Shown here in pieces: positions 1 to 8,903 of a stretch of DNA of 64,000 nucleotides. The translations under genes were made by a program, and so were the position numbers. How positions within the stretch are numbered: position 1 is the stretch's first letter; the number at the start of each line of letters is the position of its first letter. Source of the stretch: JBALVT01 sp045110675 (lineage in GTDB: Bacteria; Pseudomonadota; Gammaproteobacteria; Pseudomonadales; Halieaceae); contig JBGCGJ010000012.1 of the NCBI GenBank assembly GCA_045110675.1, positions 3,857-67,856 on the forward strand, written 5' to 3'. The notes under the pieces were generated by a model. The model made no database searches. It was not told the origin of the DNA and saw only the letters and a list, made by a program, of their open reading frames with translations.

Positions 1-249
1 ATTATGACCGAAGGGGAATTCGAGGAGCACTCCATCGATCTCCCCGAACAATTTATGCTGGCGTTGTTTTCCGATGGTATACTCGAGATCTTGCCCCCCA
101 AAAATTTGATCGACAAAGAGCGTTATTTTTTGGAGGTGTTTGAACAGACGGCCGATTCACCGGGTGAGCTTGTGACTCGCTTGGGATTGGATAACGTTGA
201 AACGGCTCCCGACGATATAGCGGCACTGTTTATCAGCAAGCGTGGCTGA
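1..249 (+). CDS. PP2C-type SpoIIE phosphatase, C-terminal end (partial)
   Basis: The reading frame is open from the left edge, so this is the last 82 or so codons of a longer protein. The visible part has two conserved SpoIIE/RsbU-type PP2C features: LFSDGILE near the middle and the metal-binding-type DDIAALFISK at the end. Such phosphatases dephosphorylate an anti-anti-sigma (STAS) protein. The next gene overlaps it by 8 bases and encodes a STAS protein, which supports a partner-switching pair. The N-terminus, possibly a receiver or sensor domain, lies outside the window. Confidence 0.8.
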   Translation: MMTEGEFEEHSIDLPEQFMLALFSDGILEILPPKNLIDKERYFLEVFEQTADSPGELVTRLGLDNVETAPDDIAALFISKRG

Positions 250-733
250 AATGCAAGATGGAAAAATTTTAGCGGCAAATCAAGACGGCGCCTACGTAAT
301 TCGCCTTGTGGGCGATGTGCGCCTCACCCTGTGCACCACCATTGACGATTACTTTCACCGTATGTACCAGGACCCAGCCTTTGCCAGTGTCTCCGTAGAT
401 GTCTGCGAGGCCGAAGGAATCGACAGCACCACTCTGGGCCTGCTGGCCAAGCTGGCGTTAACCGTGAAGGAAAAATTTGGGTTTGTTCCGATAGTCTACT
501 CAAGCGATTCCGGCATCAATCGTTTGCTGCGAAGTATGGGGTTTCAGCGCTTGTTTGACCTTCGTGAAGAAGCCTGCGGCGGTGAGAGCGGAAGTAATGA
601 AGTGCCTATGGTCGCTGGAACAGAGCAGGCTGTTAAAGAAAAGATAGTCGACGCTCACAGAGTTTTAATGAATCTGAGCGATGAAAACCGCGCTAGGTTC
701 CAAGATCTGATGACCGCACTGGAACGTTCTTAG
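242..733 (+). CDS. STAS-domain protein (anti-anti-sigma factor type)
   Basis: This 163-residue protein has a STAS fold in its first 110 residues. A strand around VIRLVGDVRL is followed by VSVDVCEAEGIDSTTLGLLAKL, where the Ser/Thr pair sits at the usual phosphorylation position of SpoIIAA-like proteins. The remaining 45 residues are a helical tail. Start is GTG 242, overlapping the phosphatase stop; ATG 251 is an alternative. The overlap suggests translational coupling and that the upstream phosphatase acts on this protein. No anti-sigma kinase gene is visible, so the downstream target is unknown. Confidence 0.8.
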   Translation: MAEMQDGKILAANQDGAYVIRLVGDVRLTLCTTIDDYFHRMYQDPAFASVSVDVCEAEGIDSTTLGLLAKLALTVKEKFGFVPIVYSSDSGINRLLRSMGFQRLFDLREEACGGESGSNEVPMVAGTEQAVKEKIVDAHRVLMNLSDENRARFQDLMTALERS

Positions 734-769
734 ACCAGGTTTTTACTGCTCGCTTTGCGTGTGGCAAAA

Positions 770-1216
770 CTATTCTTCTGATTTTGCCGCCAACTTGCTT
801 CTAATGTAATCCTCATGAGGCACATAGGTGAGTTCGGCAACTTGTCTTATCAGGTGTTCTTCGTACTTATCGAGATTGCCATCCGCATAAGCCACCCTCC
901 ACATCGCCTCAATCACTCTCAATTTTTGCGCAGCTGAATAGTGGTCGTTGATTTCACGGGTGAACTCGTAGAGTGATGTCGCTTCATCCACTTTCTGAGT
1001 CGCCCGCTCAAATAGCTCGTCGATTCGAGAGTGCTCTACACTCAACACGCCGCATAGCAAGTTTTTCAGCGCCGCTTCTTCTGCAGCATCTTGTGTGAAG
1101 TCCGCTCGCGCGGTTTCAATCAGCAAAGCAGCAGCGGCAAGCTGCATTCTCTGCTCTGTGGACTCTTCGCTTTCTCGTTCGGGTATTTCGAACAGTGCTT
1201 TTAATGCATTGATCAT
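770..1216 (-). CDS. TerB-family (tellurite resistance-like) protein
   Basis: A 148-residue, mostly helical, acidic protein. The pattern LAAAALLIETARADF..AEEAALKNLL in the first half and RVIEAMWRVAYADGNLDKYEEHLIRQVAELTYV in the second is typical of TerB-like domains, whose repeated acidic D-x-(N/D) turns can bind metal. Function is unclear even in well-studied relatives; many copies have nothing to do with tellurite. Its start overlaps the transaldolase stop by 4 bases (ATGA), so it is probably translated from the dusA-tal mRNA. Confidence 0.75.
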   Translation of the reverse strand: MINALKALFEIPERESEESTEQRMQLAAAALLIETARADFTQDAAEEAALKNLLCGVLSVEHSRIDELFERATQKVDEATSLYEFTREINDHYSAAQKLRVIEAMWRVAYADGNLDKYEEHLIRQVAELTYVPHEDYIRSKLAAKSEE

Positions 1217-2169
1217 CGTGAACTTATCAGTTTTTCCAGTTTGATTTGGTCTACCACAAAATTTCGGATGCCCTCTGCCAGTTTCTCCGTCGCCATAGCG
1301 TCGTCATTGAGTTGGTAGCGAAATTCCGATTCTGTGGGCGCGGTTTTCTGCTCTTTCGAGTTCGCCAGGTCCGGTGACAACTGGCGAGGTAGCTCGCCCG
1401 TATCATTGGCTAATTCCTCCAGCAAGCCTGGGCTTATGGTTAAGCGGTCACAACCGGCAAGTGCTTCAATCTCTCCAGCGTTTCTGAAACTCGCCCCCAT
1501 TACGACGGTTTGGTAACCGTGCTGTTTGTAGTAGTGATAAATTCTGCTGACCGATTGCACGCCGGGATCGTCCTGGGGAGTATCCAATTTCAGTTCAGTG
1601 TTGGCCTTGTACCAATCGAGAATTCGACCGACAAAAGGTGAGATCAAAAATACACCGGCGTCTGCACAGGCAGCAGCCTGACAAAAACCGAACAGTAGAG
1701 TGAGATTGCAATTAATACCTTCTTTTTCCAGCTGTTCTGCAGCTCTAATCCCTTCCCAGGTTGAGGCAGTCTTTATGAGGATTCGGTTTTTATCGACGCC
1801 CGCATCGCCGTACATATCGATCAGCTTTTTGGCGCGCTCGATGGTGCCCGGTGTATCAAAGGACAATCTGGCATCCACCTCGGTAGATATGCGACCCGGT
1901 ATGATCTCCAGAACCTCGCGACCGACGTCCACAGCAAATCGATCACAGCAGTTGGCTAGCTGGTCGCGATCTGACCCTCCCTGCTCAGCCGCCCAGGACT
2001 TAGCCTGATCCAGCAGACCGGCGTAATGGGGTAGGGCGGCCGCCTTGAGTAATAGTGATGGATTGGTCGTGGCATCCAGGGGCGCAAAGCGTTTTATATC
2101 TTCAATATCGCCAGTGTCTGCAACCACATCGGTCATGCTTTTCAGTTGGTCTAGTTTGGTGTTGCTCAT
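1213..2169 (-). CDS. tal: Transaldolase
   Basis: A 318-residue class I transaldolase of the TalB type, the usual length. It transfers a dihydroxyacetone unit between sugar phosphates in the non-oxidative pentose phosphate pathway. The N-terminus MSNTKLDQLKSMT, the segment DATTNPSLLLKAA and RILIKTASTWEGIRAA are diagnostic; the Lys in ILIKTAST is the Schiff-base residue. VVMGASFRNAGEI and CDRLTISPGLL follow as expected. It lies 19 bases downstream of dusA and overlaps the terB-like gene, so the three are probably one transcript. Confidence 0.95.
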   Translation of the reverse strand: MSNTKLDQLKSMTDVVADTGDIEDIKRFAPLDATTNPSLLLKAAALPHYAGLLDQAKSWAAEQGGSDRDQLANCCDRFAVDVGREVLEIIPGRISTEVDARLSFDTPGTIERAKKLIDMYGDAGVDKNRILIKTASTWEGIRAAEQLEKEGINCNLTLLFGFCQAAACADAGVFLISPFVGRILDWYKANTELKLDTPQDDPGVQSVSRIYHYYKQHGYQTVVMGASFRNAGEIEALAGCDRLTISPGLLEELANDTGELPRQLSPDLANSKEQKTAPTESEFRYQLNDDAMATEKLAEGIRNFVVDQIKLEKLISSR

Positions 2170-2188
2170 ACTTTCGTTTTCCTGATGC

Positions 2189-3163
2189 TTAAGCCGCCGA
2201 GCTTGATTGCGTATTGTTCGTTTCGCTCACTAGGTTAAAGGCTGTCATGAGAACTTCAATTCCAGCGTCTTTTTTATAAGCGTTTTCGCTGAGATGGCGC
2301 CGGAATTTCTTAGCGCCGGGTACACCCTGAAATAAACCCAAAATATGGCGAGTGATGTGGTTTAGTTTGCCGCCCTTATCAAGGTGCTGCTCAACATAGG
2401 GTAATAAGCCAGCAATAACATCATCGCGGCTAACTGGGGCTTTGTCTATCCCGAAAATAACATTGTCTACCTCGGCTAGCATCCAGGGGTTCTGGTAGGC
2501 CTCGCGACCGATCATCACGCCGTCCACCTGTTCCAAATGCGCCTGGCTTTGCTCAAGGTTTTCAATACCGCCATTGATGACAACAGTAAGATTGGGGAAG
2601 TCCCGTTTAAGTTGATACACCCAGGGGTAGTTTAGCGGTGGGACTTCCCGATTCTGTTTGGGCGACAAACCCTGTAACCAGGCTTTGCGTGCATGCACAA
2701 TAAAGGTCTCACAGCCGACCTCGGCTATGGGTGCTATAAAATCGGTTAGTTGATCGTAGGACTCCATGTCGTCAATACCGATTCTGTGTTTTACCGTCAC
2801 CGGAATATCACAGCTATCGCGCATGGCCTTGATACAGTCGGATACCAATTTCGGGTGTGCCATTAAGCAGGCACCAAACATGCCTGACTGAACACGGTCG
2901 GAGGGGCAGCCGCAATTTAAGTTGACCTCATCGTAGTGCCACTCCTGCGCCCATTTGGCGCACAGAGCTAGATCCTGTGGACTGCTGCCGCCAAGTTGCA
3001 GAGCCACGGGATGTTCTTCAGTATTGAAGTGTAAAAAACGTTCACGGTCACCGTGAATGAGTGCTCCTGTGGTCACCATCTCGGTGTAGAGCAGGGCCTC
3101 TTTAGTGAGTAGGCGCCAAAAAAACCGGCAGTGGTGATCTGACCAGTCCATCATTGGGGCCAA
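2189..3163 (-). CDS. dusA: tRNA-dihydrouridine(20/20a) synthase DusA
   Basis: This FMN enzyme reduces uridine to dihydrouridine in the tRNA D-loop. Diagnostic segments are APMMDWSDHHCRFF, LYTEMVTTGAL, LQLGGS, NLNCGCPSDRVQSGMFGACLM (catalytic Cys in GCPS, residue 86 from the TTG start) and KHRIGID. Coordinates begin at the first canonical start in frame, TTG 3163. The frame is open further upstream and encodes PSPHRFSL just before APMMDW; RFSVAP is conserved in DusA, so the true start is probably upstream. No ATG, GTG or TTG exists there before a TAG stop. An ATC codon at 3203-3205 has a GGAG 8 bases upstream. Confidence 0.93.
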   Translation of the reverse strand: MAPMMDWSDHHCRFFWRLLTKEALLYTEMVTTGALIHGDRERFLHFNTEEHPVALQLGGSSPQDLALCAKWAQEWHYDEVNLNCGCPSDRVQSGMFGACLMAHPKLVSDCIKAMRDSCDIPVTVKHRIGIDDMESYDQLTDFIAPIAEVGCETFIVHARKAWLQGLSPKQNREVPPLNYPWVYQLKRDFPNLTVVINGGIENLEQSQAHLEQVDGVMIGREAYQNPWMLAEVDNVIFGIDKAPVSRDDVIAGLLPYVEQHLDKGGKLNHITRHILGLFQGVPGAKKFRRHLSENAYKKDAGIEVLMTAFNLVSETNNTQSSSAA

Positions 3164-3251
3164 AGAAAACCTATGAGGGGACGGCTTGGGTGGTGATGTA
3201 CTGATTAACTCTGCTCCACTACGCGATGATCGAGGGTCCTATTATTACATA

Positions 3252-4244
3252 CTATTCGTAACTTAAATCCGTCGCCTTGCCGCGAAACACCCTGTAGACA
3301 AAAGCTGAATAGAGCAAGATTGCGGGAAGGGTCACGGCGACACCATAAAAAATAAAGTGCAGGGAGTTGGTCGCTGCGGCGGCCTCGTACAAAGTCATCT
3401 TGCCGATGATGATGTCCGGGTAGATGCTATAGGCCAATCCCAAGGCGGCCAGGAGACAAATTAGAATCAGTTCGGCGAATACGATCCAGCTGTACTTGGT
3501 TTTCAAAATTTCAGGGTGCCGTAGTAACCAATGCAGGCTCAGATAAGTGACCGCGCAGCTTACTGGTATAGGAAGCAAGCCAATGGCGTTCGGCAAACTA
3601 AACCATCGGTCGGCGATTTCGGGGCTCACAATTGGTGTGGCTGCACTGACGAGTAGTAACGCTGCACCCATCGGGAACAGTGCTACGCGGGCCCAGCCCA
3701 TTGCCTTATCGAATAATTCTCCCTCGGTTTTAATGAGTAACCATGCGGCTCCTAACATGACGTACAGGGCGGGTAATGTCAGGGCGATGAGTGATGAGAA
3801 GAGGATGTTGATCATGCTGTTATCAAGGCCTGTAATATAGGTTCCGAGCATCCATCCCTGAGCCATCGCAGCCGTTAGGGAGCCAAGGAAAAACAATCTA
3901 TTCCATAAATCCTTGTGCTCCTCACCGGCCTTGACTCTGAAGTCGAAGGCCACGCCGCGCAAAATTAAGCCAAACAACATAATAGTGACGGGGATATACA
4001 GTGAGGTGAGGATAATGCCATGGGCTTTCGGAAAGGCGATAAGCAGTATGCCGATGCCGAGTACTATCCAGGTCTCGTTGGCATCCCAGAAGGGGCCTAT
4101 GGATGCGATCATCGTATCCTTTTCGTCATCGTCGCCCCGGGGAAGTAAAATGCCCACGCCGAGATCGAAGCCGTCCAGGATTACATAAAGCAGTAGTGAG
4201 AGGCCCATTGCGAATACGAAGAATACTGGCAGAAACTGTTCCAT
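3252..4244 (-). CDS. cydB: Cytochrome bd-type ubiquinol oxidase subunit II (CIO type)
   Basis: A 330-residue, roughly nine-helix membrane protein. The N-terminus has the subunit II signature YVILDGFDLGVGILLP, then PFWDANETWIVLG and LRGVAFDFR, in which acidic and aromatic residues support heme and quinol sites in subunit I. Together with CydA it forms the quinol-oxidising, oxygen-reducing terminal oxidase of the inner membrane. It starts within the cydA stop codon (TAATG, one base shared), so the two are coupled. The closest named relatives are the cyanide-insensitive oxidases (CioB) of Pseudomonas. Confidence 0.93.
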   Translation of the reverse strand: MEQFLPVFFVFAMGLSLLLYVILDGFDLGVGILLPRGDDDEKDTMIASIGPFWDANETWIVLGIGILLIAFPKAHGIILTSLYIPVTIMLFGLILRGVAFDFRVKAGEEHKDLWNRLFFLGSLTAAMAQGWMLGTYITGLDNSMINILFSSLIALTLPALYVMLGAAWLLIKTEGELFDKAMGWARVALFPMGAALLLVSAATPIVSPEIADRWFSLPNAIGLLPIPVSCAVTYLSLHWLLRHPEILKTKYSWIVFAELILICLLAALGLAYSIYPDIIIGKMTLYEAAAATNSLHFIFYGVAVTLPAILLYSAFVYRVFRGKATDLSYE

Positions 4245-5599
4245 TATTTCGCCTCCTGATGCGCATTTCTGGGTCGATAGTGATTCAACAGACTCAATGA
4301 CTGCGCCGGTTTCGAGGCGAGGTGCCGCAGGGTATAAATATACGAGACCAGCAGGAATCCATAGAGAAACACGTACCCCAGTAAGGTGCCGGTCAGCGTG
4401 GCACTGGAGTGGTCAGCGACAACATCCGCAGATTTTAGCAATCCGTACACAACCCAGGGCTGTCTGCCAATTTCTGTGACATACCATCCCGCCAGCGTGG
4501 CGATCCAACCCGAAAAAGCCATTGCCGACAAAACCAAAAGTAGCTTAGGTCCAATCTCTTGCTTGCGGAGGAATGCGATGGCAGTCCACCAGGAAACCAA
4601 CAGCATTAACATGCCCATTCCCAGCATCACCCGAAAAGACCAAAAGACCATCGCCACCGGTGGATGTTCATTTTCGAATTCGTTCAGTCCGCGTATTTCT
4701 CCATCGGTGCTGTGGGTGAGAATAAGGCTGGCGGCATAGGGTATTTTTACCGCAAAGTGGGTGGTTTTCTCTTCTTCGTCGGGAAATCCTATCAACGTAA
4801 ATGCCGCACCGCGTTCGGTTTCCCAAACGGCTTCCATGGCAGCAATTTTAGCCGGCTGATGTTCAAGCGTATTCAAACCGTGTAAATCGCCGATAGTAAT
4901 CTGTAGCGGGGTGAGAACCGCCGCCATGAATACACCGGTTTTCATCACCTTCCAGGTCGCGGGGCCGTCGACATCTCGTCTGGCGCGCCAGGCACTGATT
5001 CCGGTGATCAAGAATGCGCTGGTAAGAAAGCACGCCGTCATCATGTGTGCAAAGCGATAAGGGAAGGATGGATTAAAAATTACCTGCCACCAATCCGCGG
5101 CAAAAAAGACGCCGTTTTCGAGTGCGTAGCCGGTGGGTGTTTGCATCCAGGAGTTTAAGGCGAGTATCCAGAAGCCGGACAGCGATGTGCCAAACGCCAC
5201 CAAGCCCGTCGCTATCAAATGGATGCGGTTTGAAACTCGGCTTTTACCGAAAAGCATGATTCCCAGAAACGCCGCCTCGAGAAAGAACGCGGTTAACACT
5301 TCGTAGCCCAGCAAGGGCCCGGCGATGTTGCCCGCCCGCTCCATAAAACCGGGCCAATTCGTGCCAAACTGGAAACTCATCGCGATGCCCGTCACCACAC
5401 CCAGGGCGAAAGTTAAGGCGAAGATTTTGACCCAGAAGTAATAGGCGTATTCCCAGGCTTGATCCTGAGATAGGGTAAATCGAATGCGGAAGTACAACAG
5501 AATCCAGGCCAGGCCGATGGTGATACTGGGGAACAAGATATGAAAGCTAATGTTTGTTGCAAATTGAATTCGCGACAGAACAAACGGGTCAAATTCCAT
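4244..5599 (-). CDS. cydA: Cytochrome bd-type ubiquinol oxidase subunit I (CIO type)
   Basis: Subunit I carries the three hemes of bd oxidase. Visible are the heme-ligand His in NISFHILFPSITIGLAW, the EVLTAFFLEAAFLGIMLFG segment, GLNTLEHQPAKIAAMEAVW at the start of the quinol loop, and TEIGRQPWVVYGLL. At 451 residues it is shorter than E. coli CydA and lacks the long Q-loop insertion, as in CioA-type enzymes. The start ATG is preceded by AGGAGG about eight bases upstream. This branch usually serves respiration at low oxygen or in the presence of cyanide or NO. I see no clear regulatory site in the 212 bases upstream. Confidence 0.94.
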   Translation of the reverse strand: MEFDPFVLSRIQFATNISFHILFPSITIGLAWILLYFRIRFTLSQDQAWEYAYYFWVKIFALTFALGVVTGIAMSFQFGTNWPGFMERAGNIAGPLLGYEVLTAFFLEAAFLGIMLFGKSRVSNRIHLIATGLVAFGTSLSGFWILALNSWMQTPTGYALENGVFFAADWWQVIFNPSFPYRFAHMMTACFLTSAFLITGISAWRARRDVDGPATWKVMKTGVFMAAVLTPLQITIGDLHGLNTLEHQPAKIAAMEAVWETERGAAFTLIGFPDEEEKTTHFAVKIPYAASLILTHSTDGEIRGLNEFENEHPPVAMVFWSFRVMLGMGMLMLLVSWWTAIAFLRKQEIGPKLLLVLSAMAFSGWIATLAGWYVTEIGRQPWVVYGLLKSADVVADHSSATLTGTLLGYVFLYGFLLVSYIYTLRHLASKPAQSLSLLNHYRPRNAHQEAK

Positions 5600-5811
5600 G
5601 GTGGCTGCCTCCTGTTGACCTCGACACTATACGTAGAATCTTCCAGCCGGGCAGTACTGCTGATATAAATAATCATGGTATTTATTCATTTGTAGAATGA
5701 ACTGGAGGAATATCAGACGTTCGAAATGCGCTGACCCCATCGGTGTGAACGGCAGTGATTCAGAAGACTGTTAGCGCAGCGAAATGAAAGCTCGGCGGCA
5801 CTCAAAGGAGA

Positions 5812-6564
5812 CTACTTGGTCAACATGCCACCGTCCGCCACTAGCGTAATACCCGTGGTGTAACTTTCCCCGGCAAGATAAAAAACGGGATTGAGTATCT
5901 CCTGTGCTTCCGCAATTCTTTTGATCAGGTTGGCCTCGAGCATGCCATCTTCCATACCGGGAATCGCCTCTATCACGCCGTCGGTCAGATCCGAGTGGTA
6001 GGTACCTGGCGCAATCGCGTTGACTCGAATATTCAGCGGCGCCCACTCCTGTGCCATCACCTTAGTCAGTGCTTCTAATGCCGCTTTTGTCGCTGCGTAA
6101 AAACCCATAAATGCAGGGGGCTTGTGAGCGGCAACCGAGAGAAAATTAATAATGGAACCACCGCCATTCTCCGCCATGTGGGGCACTAGTTTTGAGGCGA
6201 GATACCAGGGGCCGCGCTGGTTAACCTGGTACATTTTGTCGAAGGCGGCGGGCGACAAATCTTTCAACTCACCCATGGCGATGTTGATGCCGGCGTTGTT
6301 GATGAGAATGTCTACCTGCCCGTAGTGTGAGATCGAAGTCTGTACCAATTGATCCAGATCATCGGTACTGCCAGTGTTCGCAGCGACGGCAAGAGCGTTG
6401 CCTCCATTGCCATTAATAGTATCTGCCAGGGATTGGCAGGCTTCTAACTTTCGGCTTGCGATGATCACTTTCGCGCCGGCTTTGGCGAACCCTTCTGATA
6501 AAGCCTTCCCCAAGCCTCGGCTTCCACCGGTAATCAAAACGACTTTGTTTTCGAAATTAAACAT
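5812..6564 (-). CDS. SDR-family oxidoreductase
   Basis: A 250-residue classical short-chain dehydrogenase/reductase. It has the cofactor motif TGGSRGLG at residues 13-20, NNAG around residue 91, catalytic Ser in NFLSVAAHK, the YAATK pair, and a C-terminal ADGGMLTK. The basic residues after the second strand (ASRKLEA) hint at NADP(H) preference. Substrate cannot be told from the sequence. It is divergent from another SDR gene at 6752, with a 187-base gap. Confidence 0.88.
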   Translation of the reverse strand: MFNFENKVVLITGGSRGLGKALSEGFAKAGAKVIIASRKLEACQSLADTINGNGGNALAVAANTGSTDDLDQLVQTSISHYGQVDILINNAGINIAMGELKDLSPAAFDKMYQVNQRGPWYLASKLVPHMAENGGGSIINFLSVAAHKPPAFMGFYAATKAALEALTKVMAQEWAPLNIRVNAIAPGTYHSDLTDGVIEAIPGMEDGMLEANLIKRIAEAQEILNPVFYLAGESYTTGITLVADGGMLTK

Positions 6565-6751
6565 CTGCTGTTTTCCCTGAGATTGCCATACACAGTGTCA
6601 GGCAGCGCCACCCGATGCTCAAGACTTTTTGTGAAATAGAATTCAAGTCAGTAAACCACAGCGGGGTTTTGCTCATTGTGCGACGATTTCGCCGGGTGCC
6701 TACCGTATACTGGCTCGCTGAAGAATTTCTCAATCAATGTAAGGAATGACT

Positions 6752-7519
6752 ATGACTCGTTTAGCGCAGAAGGTTGCAATCGTCACCGGAGGCTCACGTG
6801 GTATGGGCGAGGCAACCGTTCGCCTGTTGGTGGAACAGGGCGCCAAGGTAATGATTGCCGATGTGTTGGATGATGCAGGCGAGGCCCTGGCAGCAGAGCT
6901 GGGTGATGGTGTGATTTTTCACCATCTGGATGTCAGCAGCAAAGCCGATTGGTTGAGTGCTGTAAAAGCGACTGAGCAACTGGGCCCTCTCAATGTATTG
7001 GTCAACAACGCTGCGATTATTTTTCAGAAAACCATTGTGGATACGACCGAAGAAGACTTTATGAAAATTGTTTCCGTCAATCAACTCGGCGTATTTTTGG
7101 GCATGCAGAGTGTCTTTGAAAGTATGAAAAATAATGGCGGCGGATCGATTATCAACGTGTCTTCCATCGACGGTCTGATGTCAAAGAACTCACTGGTAGC
7201 CTATTCGTCTACCAAGTGGGCAGTGCGGGGAATGACCAAAGCTGCCGCCATCGAAATGGGCAAATTCAAAATTCGCGTCAACAGTGTTCATCCAGGTGGT
7301 ATTTACACCGCCATGCACGGCTCGGACTTTATTTCCGAGGAAGAGGCGAGCAATTTTTATCAGTCTCATGCCATCCCCAGGGTGGGGCTGCCGAAAGAGG
7401 TTGCCGCTTTATCTGCGTTCCTCGCATCAGACGAAGCGACTTACAGCACTGGATCAGAGTTTGTCGCCGATGGCGGTTGGAGCGCTGGTTTGGTGAATGA
7501 GTCTTTGCCCCAGCTCTAG
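6752..7519 (+). CDS. SDR-family oxidoreductase (hydroxysteroid dehydrogenase-like)
   Basis: A classical SDR of about 255 residues with TGGSRGMG, a variant NNAA in place of NNAG, catalytic Ser in NVSSIDGL, YSSTK and ADGGWSAG. Asp in MIADVLDDAG at the end of the second strand suggests NAD(H). The pattern resembles 3-alpha/20-beta-hydroxysteroid and cyclohexanol dehydrogenases, but the substrate is not certain. ATG 6752 is preferred over ATG 6746 because AAGGA at 6741-6745 is then six bases away; it would abut the earlier ATG. A TATACT at 6716-6721 could be a -10 element. Confidence 0.88.
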   Translation: MTRLAQKVAIVTGGSRGMGEATVRLLVEQGAKVMIADVLDDAGEALAAELGDGVIFHHLDVSSKADWLSAVKATEQLGPLNVLVNNAAIIFQKTIVDTTEEDFMKIVSVNQLGVFLGMQSVFESMKNNGGGSIINVSSIDGLMSKNSLVAYSSTKWAVRGMTKAAAIEMGKFKIRVNSVHPGGIYTAMHGSDFISEEEASNFYQSHAIPRVGLPKEVAALSAFLASDEATYSTGSEFVADGGWSAGLVNESLPQL

Positions 7520-7535
7520 CAGTTAAGGCCGACGC

Positions 7536-7561
7536 CAAGTCCTACGCGCAAGTTCTACGCG
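7536..7561. repeat. 13-bp tandem duplication
   Basis: CAAGTCCTACGCG at 7536-7548 is followed directly by CAAGTTCTACGCG at 7549-7561, 12 of 13 bases identical. It lies in the gap between the SDR gene and the sugar operon. Similar 11-14 bp duplications occur at 25396, 29796 and 62629. Confidence 0.7.
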
Positions 7562-7634
7562 AATGTCGCCGCGCTGGAATAACCTCCAGAGCGGCTTCAC
7601 TCCCCGGCCATTTCTGCGAGCTGGCACTTGCCTT

Positions 7635-7648
7635 TGTAATCGATTACA
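7635..7648. promoter_or_regulatory. Perfect 14-bp palindrome, LacI-family-like operator
   Basis: TGTAATCGATTACA is perfectly palindromic with a central CG, the typical shape of operators bound by LacI/GalR-family sugar regulators. It ends 33 bases before the GTG start of the Gfo/Idh gene, where a repressor could block transcription of the sugar operon. No LacI-type gene lies in this window, so the regulator would be encoded elsewhere. The assignment is inference from symmetry and position. Confidence 0.55.
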
Positions 7649-7681
7649 TTAGCTGTTGAAGGACAACAGCAGGGCTTAAGT

Positions 7682-8836
7682 GTGGCCAAAGTCAGAATGG
7701 GCATGGTAGGTGGCGGTGAGGGTGCTTTTATTGGCGCCGTTCACCGCATGGCCGCCGGGATCGATGGTGAGATCGAGCTCGTATGCGGCGCATTTAGCTC
7801 CGATCCCGCTCGGGCGAAACGCTCCGGTCTTGCCTTGCATCTGCCAAAGGAGAGAGTCTATTCAGACTACCTATCTATGATCCGTGAAGAGGCTGCCTTA
7901 CCTGCAGATGAACGGATGCAATTCGTGGCTATTGTGACTCCCAATCACATGCACTTTCCGGTCGCGAAGGCCGCACTCCAGGCCGGCTTTCATGTCATGT
8001 CAGACAAGCCTGCGACGCTGTCGCTAGATGAAGCTCTGCAACTGCGCAGCGTCGTGGACGAAACGGATCTGCTTTACGGTCTCACGCACACCTACACAGG
8101 TTATCCGCTGGTTAAGGAAGCTCGTGCGCAGGTGCTGGCCGGAGCGCTCGGCGAGATTCGAAAAATAGTCGTCGAATATCCCCAGGGTTGGTTGGCAGAG
8201 TCTCAAGAGGCGGACAATAAACAAGCCGCATGGCGTTTAGATCCTGCTCAGGCCGGGATAAGCAGTTGTATCGGCGACATTGGCGTCCACGCTGCCAATC
8301 TCGCAGAGTACATCTCCGGACTGAGCATTAGCGAACTGTGTGCGGATCTGTCCGCCTTTGTCCCCGGGCGTGAACTGGATGACGATGGATCGATACTATT
8401 GCGATTTGATAGCGGTGCAAAGGGTGTTTTGCTCTCCAGCCAGATTAGTGTGGGTGAGGAAAATGGCCTTTCTATCCGTGTATACGGCGATAGGGGCGCT
8501 CTTGAGTGGCACCAGCAGGAACCGAATACTCTGTTGCTGAAGTGGCCCGATCGGCCAGAGCAAAAACTTCGCACTGGAGGAGATTATCTGAGCGATTTGG
8601 CCAAAGCCAATACACGGACTCCCATGGGGCACCCGGAGGGCTACTTAGAGGCGTTTGCCAATGTGTACATGGCCTTTGTGGGACAGATAAGAGCACGGGA
8701 GCGAGGAGAATTGCCCGATGCACGCGCACGAGATTGCCCGGGAATTACAGAGGCAGTGCGTGGAATGACATTTATCGAATTGGCTGTAAGCGCCAGTGCC
8801 AGTGATGTTAAATGGCACCCGTTTGTTAATCACTAA
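7682..8836 (+). CDS. Gfo/Idh/MocA-family oxidoreductase
   Basis: A 384-residue NAD(P)-dependent sugar or polyol dehydrogenase. The N-terminal Rossmann domain starts with GMVGGGEGAFIGAVHRMA; VTPNHMHFPVAKAAL and the catalytic-Lys segment SDKPATLSLDEAL follow, then DIGVHAANLAEYISG with the usual His. Start is GTG 7682. This is the first gene of a same-strand trio with a TIM-barrel isomerase and an MFS transporter. That layout is typical of inositol-like or keto-sugar catabolism: import, oxidation, then isomerisation or cleavage. Confidence 0.88.
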   Translation: MAKVRMGMVGGGEGAFIGAVHRMAAGIDGEIELVCGAFSSDPARAKRSGLALHLPKERVYSDYLSMIREEAALPADERMQFVAIVTPNHMHFPVAKAALQAGFHVMSDKPATLSLDEALQLRSVVDETDLLYGLTHTYTGYPLVKEARAQVLAGALGEIRKIVVEYPQGWLAESQEADNKQAAWRLDPAQAGISSCIGDIGVHAANLAEYISGLSISELCADLSAFVPGRELDDDGSILLRFDSGAKGVLLSSQISVGEENGLSIRVYGDRGALEWHQQEPNTLLLKWPDRPEQKLRTGGDYLSDLAKANTRTPMGHPEGYLEAFANVYMAFVGQIRARERGELPDARARDCPGITEAVRGMTFIELAVSASASDVKWHPFVNH

Positions 8837-8903
8837 GTTGCGGCGCAGATTTTTGCGCATGCGTATGCACAGTTACTACACACCGTTTTAGGCGAACACT
8901 ACT

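Noticed and set aside
770..1216. Genuine tellurite resistance determinant
   Set aside because: Only a TerB-like fold is present, with no terC, terD or terE neighbours, and it sits in a tal-dusA operon.
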